In this document: piece after piece, positions 51,473 to 64,000 of the stretch
How positions within the stretch are numbered: the first letter of the stretch is position 1
Layout: the number at the start of each line of letters is the position of its first letter
DNA from: Lethocerus indicus
Taxonomy: Eukaryota > Arthropoda > Insecta > Hemiptera > Belostomatidae
Reading direction: 5' to 3'
DNA length: 64,000 bases
Assembly (NCBI GenBank): GCA_019843655.1
Contig: JACDQD010000003.1
Location: 6,760,925-6,824,924, forward strand
Notes under the pieces: model-generated
Told to the model about the DNA's origin: nothing
Databases searched by the model: none
Seen by the model: only the letters and a program-made list of their open reading frames with translations
Made by a program: the position numbers and the translations under genes

Positions 51473-54400
51473 CTGAAATCATGATGGAGGGTTAACGAAA
51501 CGGAGAATTAAAAAAAGAACAAAGAAATCGGGCCGACCGCTAAAACCACACACGCACACCGGACCCGATCGGGTTTCATTATACCATCGTTGTTCTAAAT
51601 ATGCCGAGAGAACAAGCGTAAATATCGTAAACGAATATATTACAAATAGCCAACATACAAAGGGTAGACGAATCATACATATACGAAATACGTGGTCGAC
51701 TACTAATAAATTCTTATTTAGATGGGACATTTTTTTAATTTTGGCCGGTTACGGGTTTCGGCTTAGTTCTCTTCTTGGGGAAACAAAGAAGCAGTTATCT
51801 TTTGTTGTCGGTAAATGCATATTTTGGAAGGTCGGGCCAGATAATATTTTGACAAGAATATTTTGACTTTTATTAATCGTTGAGCAAATAAAGAAAATAA
51901 AATATCGCCCTATGTTGGTGGAGACCGCAAGAACAATGGTTTAAACCACCGACGCCACCCGGTAAATGGTACCGATGAGTGCGTTTCACGACCGATTACC
52001 GTTGTAGAAGAGTGGAGGGCAACAGGGCGACTAGTCAACGTGACCGTTGATGTGGCAAAACCACTGAAACCGCGTATACCGGTGTGCCCCCCGCTCACAT
52101 CGGCTATACCGCAGACTGCTGTTTGAAAAAGCGCGGATCACACTTTCTGCAATACAACGTTGTTTCCGAAGAGCATGAGTAAACGTCTTCGGCATGCAAA
52201 AAGCTGGAATTTGTACGTCGGGCGAAGCTTAAGCACGGTGATATATAGCGGTGAAAATAAACGAGCGAGGGAATTTAACGCAACAAAACTACACCTAGTT
52301 AGGACATCAACGGTCCAAAGAATATAAATCGCCGGTATTTTACAACCTGGCAAGGCTCCTAATAGATCCGGTAGACGTATTAGTCGCATCAGTTTCTTCT
52401 CATTGTAAAACTCTAAAAATATTACGCGCTTAAAGTAAAGACGTAGGGAGGAGATTAGGTGCAATAATAATTTAAACGAGCCGTACAAAATACGAGGTCG
52501 TAAATTTCACTATTTCGATTCAAGTCAGCGCAAGGCGTTATTATAAAATATCGCAAATGAATCGTCTCTTCAACATCTTCTCTTCTAAAATTATAATATT
52601 TAAAAATATACATCTCAGATTCACTTTCATGCTTGCGTTTATCGAATCCACAGTTTTATTGAATTAATATTAGAACTGGAAATTTGTTATAGGCTGAAAG
52701 TAGTTAGACTATGAATACGTTCATATCGTAATGACTGGCGATTGTATAGGAGGAATGTCTTGGGCCTTGCTCTGAGCTTTTCTCATGATGTTGAGCGGCG
52801 GTGACTGGAGCAATTCCAGGGCGCACTAGTAAAGACGTCCCGGTCTCTTTTTCCCTTCCAATTTATAGCCGCGGACACAGCACTCGGTTGATATTCAAAG
52901 CGTGCGCGGAGCGAGAGCCGGGGCCCGCCACAATGGAGATGACCGGATAAGATATAATGGTACGCGGCGGGCGGCCTCCACCCCCGGCATTAGTTACACC
53001 GCGAGGAAATCAGGGTAATAGCGCAGTTTAGCCTCCCATATTACCGGCTCGGGATTTTTCAGCTTAAACACAGCCCTTCTCATCCCGACCCCGACTGCCG
53101 GCCGTGTAATTGTCGGCCGCTGTGCGAGATAATTACGACCGGCCGGCTAACTGGGACATGAGAAAACCGGAGGAAAGCGTTCGGGATGGAGGTTGAAAAA
53201 TTGTATAGTACCGACATCGGGTAACGTTTTTTTTTCCCGGTGTTGCCGCGTTGTTCTGGTTTCTCGGGACCTACATACTTATACATCATTAACTGACCAG
53301 AAGAAAAATGCATTTAATCCGCATCTAGGTCTCCTTGCAAGCGGGCCAATAGAGTATTTGCATTCAAACTACTTTCCGGTAGTAACGAAATCAACGAAAA
53401 ATCCCAAGAAACATAGTTTTGAAGAGATGGAATTATATTTACACATTAAACACGTATATTTGACATAGCACCGAAATTTTATACTTTCAATGTCCGGTTA
53501 AATAGAAATAATGCAGCCAAAATTGTTCTTTGAAGTTTTCAATTCCATAGTGATGCAATTATTGGCGACAATAGATTGGCAGTATTTTCAATTACTCTTT
53601 TTATTTAATCTTTTAGCAAAAGCATCGCGCCGTTCCCTACGGTTTTATAAACTTCTCATAAGTCATATTACCTACAGTTAATAACCCGGACCTACTACCT
53701 AACTAGGGTATTGAGGCGTTAAAAACGTGTAATAAATGAATATAAATAACGCGCAACCTACAATCACGAGTCCAATTAAAGTCTTTGACGGGATATTCAA
53801 AAGGTATTCGAGATTAAAAAACTAACTGATGAGCGTAGGTAGAGAGCAGAAAGCAAAAAACCTTTAATGAATAGTCCGTTCGGTTTATAACTTTTTCCAT
53901 CTTCTGAAGAAAAAACTGGCCTTCCTAAGTCCCGTTTTTAGACAAAAAAGTCGTTATATCACTAGTCAAACCGAGCACGCTTTATACATATATCAGGCCG
54001 GGGGATGTTTTTCCTTATGAATTATGTGCGCAGCATCTGCCGAATAATTGTTATACCCACGACAACATAAATTTCCGATCACTACCGTGCGTCCACATTA
54101 GGTTCCAGACAATACTAATTAAGTGAAATGGCTCCTTGAACTGTCCGTAATAGTACATTTCACCTAGTGTTGCACTACTTCCTTAATATGGCTACCACTT
54201 TCCCTCCGCGGTCCTTAACAGCGGCCAGTACCTACCAAACGCGCCAGCAGTGACACACTAATAATCAACGGTGACTGTCATTAAACACTCAAAAGGTCAA
54301 TCGACAGTCTTATTACCGCGACCGCCCGAAGGAATAGTTTTGAAGTTTGCCTGCACATTATTATTAAACATATATGGATGCAGGTATCTGGACAACACTA

Positions 54401-57400
54401 TAATTCCAGTTTCGAAAACGCTTTCTCTAGTATCTTTATTGCGGAATGAATAATCCATTAGTTGATTAGTATTACTAAAGTTTTTAACGCAATATTTATG
54501 TCAAAGGACTCAGAATGCACCTCCACTTAATGACATAATTACAAAACCGAATATTAAAACTAGGAGCCGGAAAAACATTTAATTTTAAGTAATTGGCTTA
54601 TTTTTCCGTCAATACTTTTGACTGTGTTAAATAGACGAGCGGGCTCGGGGAAGTGGGCAGGACCGTACTAATGAAACAGGATTGCTTCAAATACAAATTT
54701 GATAAGCAATACATCACGAGTGTGTCAAATCAGTGAAGCGATTGTGTACTCTGAGCTTCATCAATCATAACAGTGGTGGGCGAGGTGCCCCGGGCGGGGG
54801 CCGGCCAACACGCGCCCCTCTACCCTACCCGCTCTATACTTAATCACTTAACCCGCACCCACCTCCATTCCTATTTCGCGAGTCTTCTATATAACAAAAT
54901 ATTACGCATTCGTCTTTTAATTTGTATTTAATTTTCTATTTTTGTATTTCAAAGCTTAACGACAAATCGATTTTTTCCCCCAAGAAAGTTTGAATTTCAA
55001 AGAGGAGAAGCAGAAATAGAGTGTGAAAGAGCGCTTCTTCGGTAGTAATCCTCGGAGTGGCCGGACGGGAGAAGAAAGAGGGGCAAGCGATAGGAGAAAT
55101 AACGAGCGGTCTGAAGCCGATGTGCGTGCTTCAGAGTATAGTGGTATAGTAATTAGGGAAGAAAGGATGAGGATAATCCAGAGCCCCGGGGGTAACGACA
55201 CGGGTCGCCCCCCGCCTAATGCCCGGCCATCACCAACGCCGCCAGTTTTTATACCACCGCTCTCGTTCGACTATCCCACCGTCTTCCCGAATAATTATTA
55301 ACTCTAGCGACCGGGCTCCCCTTCGATTAGGGGGCTAAGAGAGGCCCGGCCGCTTTCCTAATTGGTGAACGGCCCGAGTCGGCGGCGTGAAACGATTCCT
55401 GAATACGGGCGGTCAGTCTCCTCAGAACCGGCCACATTTATAATCGCGGCAGCCCCTCCAGATCATTTCTTTATTTTTGGAGAAAGCGCCGGGAATATTC
55501 TCACGGACCCGTTCGAAACGGGCCGAGAAAGAAGACGTCGGGTAGACCACAGCCAGAGCGAGACAACGGTTTTCAATGCCCCACTCTGCGGTTACGAAAC
55601 TATGATTCCGTCAACTGGGCAAATGAAAAAAGTAAATATTACTTGCGCTAGAACGGTCTCGGCCTACCGCTATCGTTAGTGGTATTGCGTTAGCAAACTC
55701 ACCCTATGATGATGCTCCATGGGAACCAAACATACATGCTTTGGTACATTACAGTAATCCTATAGTTATGACGAAACGACAGAGAGGAGACAGGAACTCG
55801 GGGTTTGATTCTAAACTCGACATAAAATAATAACAAGGTATCGCTGATTATGTTTCTCACCCCCGTATTTCGCCTAGCGTATAAATATTTAATACGGGAA
55901 GTCGTTAATTAAACTTGAAAACAGATTCGGTCTGAGAAAAATAGTGTACCTAATTCTCAAAGTATTATATTCAACAGGAAGCGGTAATTACAATGACTCA
56001 TCCCGCGGACTACCACTATAATTGTAGGGAGGAACTACAGTTAAGAAAGTTGACCTCTCGGAAAAGTATTCCCGATATCCTAATATAATACGAACACATA
56101 CAATGTTCACACCCGGCACAGTATTGTACAAGAAAAAACTATTCCCACGGTCTAAGATAATGAATTTGTCAGGAGACGTCGAGTAAACTATACGCTCATA
56201 ACGTAAAATGTTTTCTAAGGCCTAAGAAAGAACGGACGATACAACATGGAAAGTTACATATACACGGCCGTAAAAACTACCCAGGTACATATTAAACAAG
56301 CTGAGTAGATTACATTCGAGATTACGTCCCCCTGCCGTCCTTTCTTCAGCCTGGCGAATGTGTACACTTGACAAGGGGAAGTGTAATAAAACAGTTTGAA
56401 TAACGAGCCCAATATAACGACGATATCACGTAGCCCAAACCGGGGCCGGTTGGAGGAACCGCAAGCGGGTTTTTGTCCGGCCGGCGGCCCCTGGGACCCG
56501 TCCACTCCGTCTAATAAGATAAACAAGCCTCTCACACACTCCAATCCGTTCGGTGTGAAACCAATGGAAACTCCCAGCCTCGTGTATTTTCTAAACTTCA
56601 CTTCTTCCGAGGAATAACAGAAATCCGGTAGCGCTTGAAATAACAAGAAGCTGTTATGAAATTTTTAATTCCAGGGTTTCCGTCTAAAAACACTGCGCGT
56701 TTTCTATCCTTTCCCAGCTATCCTTCGTTTCTTATATAGCGCAATTAGGTGATGTGAACTGTTATGTACTGTTTAGTGTAAGTGACCGCTACCACAGAAC
56801 GGTTACGGCTCTAGCGTTATGGTCTAGCTCCCGGACTAAATTTTAAACTAACTTCGAGGGCGTATTCGAGTCTTTTTGACTCAATTACGATCACTGTCGC
56901 AACTTCAACAATAAATGTTAGGCTAATTCGGAATATTAGATATATTGCCAGCAAACGCTTAAATTTTCGAAAACATAAGATGCCACAACAAATAGATTTG
57001 AAGCTGTAAGGTTTTTTGTATCATTTTTCTGAAAATTTATTTATAATGTATATTTTTAAAAAACAGTACTTACGACACAAAGACACAATGATCATAAATT
57101 GTGCTCATATTTTGTAAAGAAACGCTCGTTGAATAAACGACTACTTTCGTTGGCCGTTAAAATCTCTGATTCCTATGGGGCGAATAAAGCGTCATGTAAT
57201 TAATCAAATAACTTTCTGCGGGCATGTTTATAATGACATACGTCATGCGAGACTATTAATAATTCTATTACAGTTCAATAAACTAATCATAAATACTACG
57301 ACGATCTTCACGCAACACTGAATGCCAAAATATGAATGTCATTAGTGTACATAACAAAACGAATCAATGTAAACTAAAAACCATTCCGGCTTATGAGATT

Positions 57401-60400
57401 TATAGCGCTGTGAGTGCCATTGGTAGTTTGTCCATGTCATTATTATTTCTTCACGACAGTGATTTAAATTGGAAACTGACTCCAACGTACAGTCCGCAGA
57501 TGACTACTCCCACATTCGACGATATTTTATGGGCACAATATGTTCTGTTTTTGTTGTAGCCGTGACAAGGCATTAACACTTAATGTTGTTTCACCGTTGG
57601 AGACAAAGCGTTCCGGACCTCCCGTCGTGACTCGGCCATTCGCCGTTCAGAGGGGAAATGACACCGCTGTTATAACTTTTGCTCCGAAGAAATTACTTAG
57701 GTGTCGAAAGAAATATGATGGTCGCGACAAAACATTAACTGGAAAGTTCCTACGCCGACTGTTGACGCTACCGACGCTAACAGAAATTTCAACTAAAAGT
57801 TGGCTGTCGTTAAGATACAAGCTTTAAGTTAAACCCTAAAAAGACAAAAATATAGCCCCAGTGCGGGAATCATCCGTGGTAAAGCCAAGGAATAATTGTC
57901 CCTTGAACGCCAAATAAAACAAAACTGTTCTGTTCAAAACAATTCTATTCTTGTATTCTCACTTTTCGTGTCTATTGTTCAATGTAATTTGGTGAATTTC
58001 GAGCGCTTACTTGAACCAGCTGGCAAAACGGCACGCCCTATGCGATATGGTTGGAGCTCGTAGCTTCGCCCGAATCGGTGTGCCTCCCCAAGTAAAGGCT
58101 ACAATGAGATCAGCTATAATATAAAAAGTCGGCGAAAAAAGAAGGCGATTCCGGGACAACCCTCAGAAGGTTGCCGACTTGGGTGGACGTCGATGGGCCG
58201 GCGGAGTGACGCCCCCGGATAAGATCTTGAAACGGACCCGACCGGGGAAACAGTAACATTAGAATCATGCTCCGGGCGGTTGAGGGGCATTCTCGTGCAG
58301 TTTCAAGGGTAGTGAAGTAGTCGAGGGACGGTTCTAATCGAGCACAGTGATCTAGCGCACCGGGGCCCCTTCTCATTACACCTGCTGCTTCTCCAACACT
58401 CCCTTCACACGCGAACCTACTCCGCTCGCCGGAGAGAGCCTTTCAATTTTAAATTCGTATAAGCACACATCGATCGACGGACTGATATTTAAACACAAAA
58501 GATGAGAATATTAAAGGGGTTCTTTAATACGTGGGTAAAGACGGAGCATCATCCTTGCAAAGCACCTGTTCTAAAATTGGGAAGTAATTACATTAAAACT
58601 TAAAACTCAACTCTGTAAATTAGATAAGAATATGTGTTGTAGCAGCAAGAACGCGCAATTAGGAATTCCCCATTGGCAACAACAGTCCTGGAAATCTATA
58701 AATGATAAAATTAAAGAATAATTAAGGAATAGGTCGATTTAGTATTCCGTTTGTGTAATGATTTTTAGTGATTAGGTAAAAAATTTCATTATTATATCTG
58801 CCTACATATCCATCCAACATGGGAGTATTCAGTTGGGTGAAAGCATTGGAGGACTCTTAGACCGGTCTATATACAGTGATTATTAAATAAAACGGTCGCA
58901 CTTCTGTTGTTCAGAATTATTATCAATTATTGAAGAAAGCTTCACTTCTAATACCAAGTTCTGTCCTGTTACACCTGGAGTAGGGCGTAAGGGTTAAAGA
59001 AGAAACAGAACTGACTACGCCTACGATAGTTACAATCGCGCTGACATTTCTATCTTATTTACACGAGGGGTCGATGTGAAATTCAAGCGGGGTTGGGAGT
59101 AAAAAAATCCCGATAGCGACGACCTCGGTACTTTCCAACGGTCAGGCAGAACAATGGGCAATAAAACGCGGGTTTTTGTAATTCACGTAATGGGGATACT
59201 GGAAAAGCGGCAGCGTGCAAAGTTACAAAATAAGCGCATTCATGTCGTCAAATATCAGGCACGAGGTACAATCGGACCCTGAGCACGGCTCGGTTGAGGC
59301 GTGACCCGACCGAGTAGAAAGTAAATTATACCGAGGTCCGCGCTACAAGAAATTTAAACGAACTGCCTAACAGCCGACGCTTTTCAAGGAAGTAACGCCG
59401 ATACTGTTTAAATGCCGCTGCTGATCAAATCGGCTTCAAATGCGCTATTGGACGTAAAGGCTTTATCGGTACCACCAAACAATTTTGGTTATATAAGTAA
59501 TAGTTGGCGTTATATTGAAGGAAAACTATTTTTTCATCCCGATTATGATTAGTTCGCCCTAATAAAATTTCTGCAGAATAGAAATTATTCCCCCAGACCT
59601 TCCCCAAATAAACTTGATGAACTTATTTCTATTGCGCCTAATAATAACAACAATATATCACTTCTGAGGTCAGCGTTTACAATTAATGTGATTTTTATAA
59701 CACTTCATTTTTATAAAACATACTTGGTAACTATTTCAACTATATAAAAAGTAATTCGTCGTATCAAAAACTGGGGCGTGTAAAAGCTTTTCAGTTTACC
59801 ATTTCCAGACCCTACTGTGTAAATAATTGCACTATGCAATTAATTTCCGATTTGACTGGTTTGTACGTGAATACAATGATCTTCTGGTCATATTTTTAAC
59901 GTTTCATATGAAGCACCTACGAATCAAGACTGTGAAACCAAATAGGAGGAGCGGAAATGGGAGACTAGAGATTAATGGCGTATTAATGTATACGGGCGCC
60001 CGTCACCTCCGGGACTACTAGACAAATTTATTCAGAACAGTTCCGATAGTAAGAAGAAAATATTTCCTACATCTGTATATCAAACGAGCGTAATTTAAAA
60101 CGAAAAATATTTTATTCAACAACCACTTCTTGAGGACACTCGAAGTCGATATTTCCTTACTCCATTAACATTTAGATTTTTGAAACTGAATTTTCATTCT
60201 AATAGAAACGTACTCCCAATATAATTGCTCCGCGATTAAAATTCAAGTTACTCATTTTTTCTAGACAAATAAATTGTATCCGGACGAAGAATACTTAATA
60301 TCTGTACAGAAGTCATAAATATTCTAATGTAGGGGAGGAGAATATTCAGTAGCCAAAACTCAAATTAGGAGGGTGGGATAAATTAGGACCCACCGAACGC

Positions 60401-63400
60401 GGCGCAGGTTTAATGTCCTTTCGTATGAAGATAAATCGTTAAGTTATTCCGGTCTTATTCCGTTTAGGATGAATAAAAATTGGTCCCGACTCCATTCGTT
60501 TCTTTTAATCATGAGGAGGCCTCATCTTTTTTATATACTAATCCAACGAACGACTCCCTAGCCGATGAATTATACGCCGTCGGTCATCGCTTGAAAATTT
60601 CGGTGACTTTTACAGCGGTACGGCTCCGAGTCTTATTTTCCTTCAAGTTCGAGAGGAAACCACCGCCGAGAGGTTGGAAAGCGGACGGTCCATTCTGGGA
60701 AGGGGTTAAGAGAGGGTCGAAGATGCCTTGATGAAAGCTGGGCCCCCGTACGGAGGACCAGGATGCGGCGGAGGTAAGCGTGGGGTCACGTTTGTTATAA
60801 GCTACGTGTTGTGGTGGTATACTACGGGTCGGCTCCATTATCAGACAAAGCTACCTGATCAATAAGGCCCGGCCACGAAATTACCAAACCCACCGCCCTC
60901 TCTACACCGCAGATGGGTTTTTCATCAGTTTCTATATTAATTGGACGGTCTTTTTTTTATTTTACCCATCATCGGGCGGGGAGCGTCTCATGAGTCATAA
61001 GGGCTAAGACTTATGGCCTCCAGCTCTTGAAGTCATCTCGAGAGTAACCAGTTCCTCAAAAAGAAGTACGTATTACAGTACACTCCTCGATGTTTTATAA
61101 AGAAAAGAGTAAAATAATGCCATATTTCGCCACCAGACAAAAGGAAGAGCTTCGTGACCAGTAATTACTCTAGAAGTAACCATCCCGACCGCCCGTAGCG
61201 CACACAAGGAGTAACTCTCCTGATTATAGTTGTATACTGATTCCGATTCCAAGATAAGTCGTCGCAATTACAATTTCTTATGTAACAATTTAGGACGCTC
61301 CGATACCGAAAAAGGCCGGAATTACAGACGGAGGGACGTACCGAAATGAAAGTTCACGGTGTTTCGACTCCGCAACTTATAATCCGAGTAAAATTCGGTA
61401 CGACCTGCCTCGGCACTCCTTATTACTTCCGAGCGTTGTTATCGAGATCCGAAATAATATCTGAGAGCACGTGAGCGGGCTACAACCCTCCAGATAAGTC
61501 GTGAGCGGTGAAGACAATCTGCAACCGAGATCCGGCCGGCCGAAACCCTAAAGCGATCCTTTCACAATATGAGTTAGTATTAGTGAACAAAGAAGAAAAC
61601 GCCTTTTGCGGACGGACAACGAAGCCAAAATAATGTGTTATAAGTTGTGTACGTCAGTAACAATTTGCATGAAAGGTCCAGATTGATCCGTTCCGACGAT
61701 TCAGCTGCTTTCATCTCAAGATGCTGGAGGAAGTGCACAAACCATTCTTCAAGATTCTTCTGGTAGTACAGGGGAGAATACAAATTCAAATTCGTTATCA
61801 ATAGCTAATACTAAGTCCTGCATCTTAGAGGGCGATAATGGAAACCTGAGGCACAGGAGGATAAAAAAAAGAGTAGCTTAGTTTAGAAGGCAGGATGGGA
61901 CCACTTGACAGCGATTAGCCGCTTCCTGGTGTTGGGTCTCACTTTATACCAGTGGCGTGCCCCCGCATGCATTAGAGACGACCTCCCCCCCCCCAACGGG
62001 TCCTTCCTTGCCGTTACACTATACTGCTTTCATAATCAAAACTCTTCCTCTTCTATGTACCTATAGTGCGATGGCCGAGAAACACGGGTTTCTGAACTGG
62101 TGCAAAAGTGGAAACAGGTTTTCCAACAAGAGCCCATCCAGACTGAGTGTGTCACAGCACGTTAAAAACTCGATATTCAAAGAAGGGAATATGGGGGACA
62201 GACGAACGAGTACTAGAGCGTTGCATGGCTAAGGAGCAGATAGAAAAGGGCCCCTCGCGAATCCTTCACAGCACAGGCGGTCAGATGAGAGATAACTTCA
62301 TAGAATCTGGATGGAGGGAGTGGAGATGGGGGCATTGTGAGGCGGCGAGAACGAAAGGAAAAGAATTGGACATTGGGTAGGGAGCGAGTCCGAGGGTGAT
62401 ACGGGAGGTGCACACCTGTGTCGGGCCATTGTTTGTTCCGCCAGCTCACCTGCACCTTGGGATACCGAAAACCCGCCCCCTCTTCAACCACCCTCTGTCA
62501 ATCTTGGAATTCTTAGCCGCCCGCATAACAGACCAGCGCTTGTATTCACCACTCAAAATTCAAGTACACATCACTACAACTGAAGATGTCAACAGATGAA
62601 AGTGAATGTGCAGATAACCGCACGAAACGCTAAATTATTCTGTACGCCGGTCAACCAATAAAGTGTACCGACGCATTCCGTCTTCTATTTGCACAAACAG
62701 GGTTCAATCGTAACGTCCAAGTTCCACACCCACTATCTCATATCAACTGGCAGTCAGTCAACAATAAATCATCTCTGACAGTACAATCTATTAGGAAATA
62801 TCTGATGAATAACTCGAAATCGATTTCTCTAGTATTAAGCCGACATTCCAATTTCGTTACTGTAGAACTGACTTGTTAGTCAACACGGCGACGGCATGAG
62901 TCGGTTATTTCGGTTCAGTTAATTGTAAACTCGATTAATCATTGGACGACCGCCGGCCACCTCCCGCAACAATGACCACCCGCCATAAATGTTTTTTCCG
63001 GACAATTTATTTCGGGGCGTCCTTCGTTCCACAATAATTGCGAAAATTATCCTAAATACAGGCTAGTACGCCACTGGGGAAATTGGTTTAAATTAAGCCT
63101 CGTAAAAACGTTTAAACTCTTCGGTGTGACCACTCATTCCCGGTTTGAAGCCAATTACAGCGTTTAGAACGTTTAGTCTTACAGCGCTATTTATTATTCA
63201 GATTACACGTTCAAATTAAAGAGACGACTTTTTCCTCGCAAACTGAGCCGCGGTAAAACGTTCGGAATACGATTAAGGTACAAGAAAATACATCAAGGGG
63301 GGCCGCGTCTCAATTACCACCGAGGGTAGAGGGGCCATTTAGCTCCGTCCCCGCCCAACCGGCCCTATCATTAACGGTAGTCTTAAAGCATAAAATGCGG

Positions 63401-64000
63401 AGCTTCTTATTAAAATTGCTCTCTCCCGATTCTCGGTTTACGTAATTTTACTCCATTTTATTTTTTATCTGGAGTTAGAAAACCAAAATTCAATACGGGC
63501 CTCGTTTTCCACACAGAAACATAAAACGGCTGACATTAGATTCGTCACACTTAGTCTGATGACAAAATGAGTTGAAAGTACAATTTATTATATAAATGCC
63601 AGTCGCATTAACGCCTGCAGATAAATCTGGAACGTATGATATATTTTTATTTTTTCGGATGTAGTCGTTAATGTAACGAAATTAGCTGAATGAATTTAAA
63701 AATTATATTGACCGGTTTTATCGGCCCGAGAAAATAATGAAATGACAATTACTAATATAAAATTTGCGTGTGGGACACGCATAGCTTTGCAGTGAACTGT
63801 TTAAGAGCGGACAATAAGAAGTTAGAGGAGACAGACGTCGGTCGGGCTTTGGCCAGTCAGCAGAATTGTACGGCGGCAAAACGTGGCGCCGTCCCACCGC
63901 ATTTGAGTCCCCAGCTCCCTCCCCCCCTTTTTTTAGCTCCCTCCTCTTGGCTGACTGCGAAGTCCCGGCGAATGCATCTTAAAATTCTGTCGGGGGAAAC
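51473..64000 (-). other. Upstream part of fringe: intron sequence, no further exon recognised
   Basis: The first fringe exon seen needs two bases from an upstream exon, so this DNA starts as intron. I looked on the minus strand for the expected upstream blocks (FISVKTT, the KTW-F block, a TWFFTD-like block, KALCCKM) and did not find them. The 5' exons therefore probably lie beyond 64000, making this intron at least 12.5 kb. A short or divergent first exon could be missed by eye. No other gene is recognised. A weak CTGAAGATGTC hammerhead-like half core occurs near 62580. Confidence 0.6.

Noticed and set aside
51750..51780. GCCGAAACCCG on the minus strand as a hammerhead 3' half
   Set aside because: No CTGANGA segment lies upstream within hammerhead spacing.
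56254..56646. 130-residue minus-strand ORF with a YSSEEVKF segment considered as an upstream fringe exon
   Set aside because: It lacks the FISVKTT, TWFF and KALCCKM blocks expected of the upstream Fringe exon and has no matching splice phase.
61580..61801. Minus-strand ORF with an EEWFVHF segment resembling WFCHF of Fringe
   Set aside because: No DDD motif or neighbouring Fringe blocks follow, and the true WFCHFDDD exon is at 51316-51472.

Overview
The window is eukaryotic nuclear DNA, most likely from an insect. The evidence is one split gene with canonical GT-AG introns, no operon-like packing of long ORFs, many microsatellites, and degenerate transposable-element remnants. The order or species cannot be told from this sequence. 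The only protein-coding gene I can support is the 3' half of fringe, the Golgi O-fucosylpeptide beta-1,3-N-acetylglucosaminyltransferase that modifies Notch EGF repeats. It lies on the minus strand.

Layout, in the direction of fringe transcription (right to left): 51473-64000 is the 3' part of a long intron (no upstream fringe exon found). Six coding exons follow at 51316-51472, 43190-43272, 25964-26034, 25003-25097, 22897-22982 and 22455-22509. The introns between them are about 8.0, 17.2, 0.87, 2.0 and 0.39 kb. The exons join in frame without a break into 181 residues ending at TAA. They hold the DDD metal site, the [11 protein letters not shown] block, the catalytic LPDD block and the Cys-rich C terminus. 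Tandem poly(A) signals near 21.8 kb suggest a 3' UTR of roughly 650 nt. Positions 1-21800 are downstream, with no gene recognised.

The accessory signal is a repeat family. Two related foldback elements (about 8449-9030 and 14050-15322) have long inverted arms around a tandem array of a 70-bp unit. The first has two units and the second has ten at an exact 70-bp period. The outer arm of the larger element carries, on the minus strand, a sequence that folds as a small type I hammerhead ribozyme: CTGAAGA, GAAA, a GTC cleavage triplet, a GGC/GCC stem II and a perfectly complementary GCTA/TAGC stem I. A decayed relative of the ribozyme core sits at 42108-42150. A solo 70-bp unit at 33138 is fused to the ribozyme's downstream flank right at the predicted cleavage point. 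Together these suggest a non-autonomous, ribozyme-bearing element, possibly derived from a Penelope-like element or a satellite/retrozyme. No element-encoded protein is visible.

Other structure includes an AT-rich, CpG-poor block (about 19430-23330) around the 3' end of fringe. That block contains a hairpin-forming repeat present three times (20169-20690). There are also several dinucleotide microsatellites and scattered weak tRNA-like promoter-box matches. Most open reading frames in the window are short, lack homology that I recognise and appear to be chance.
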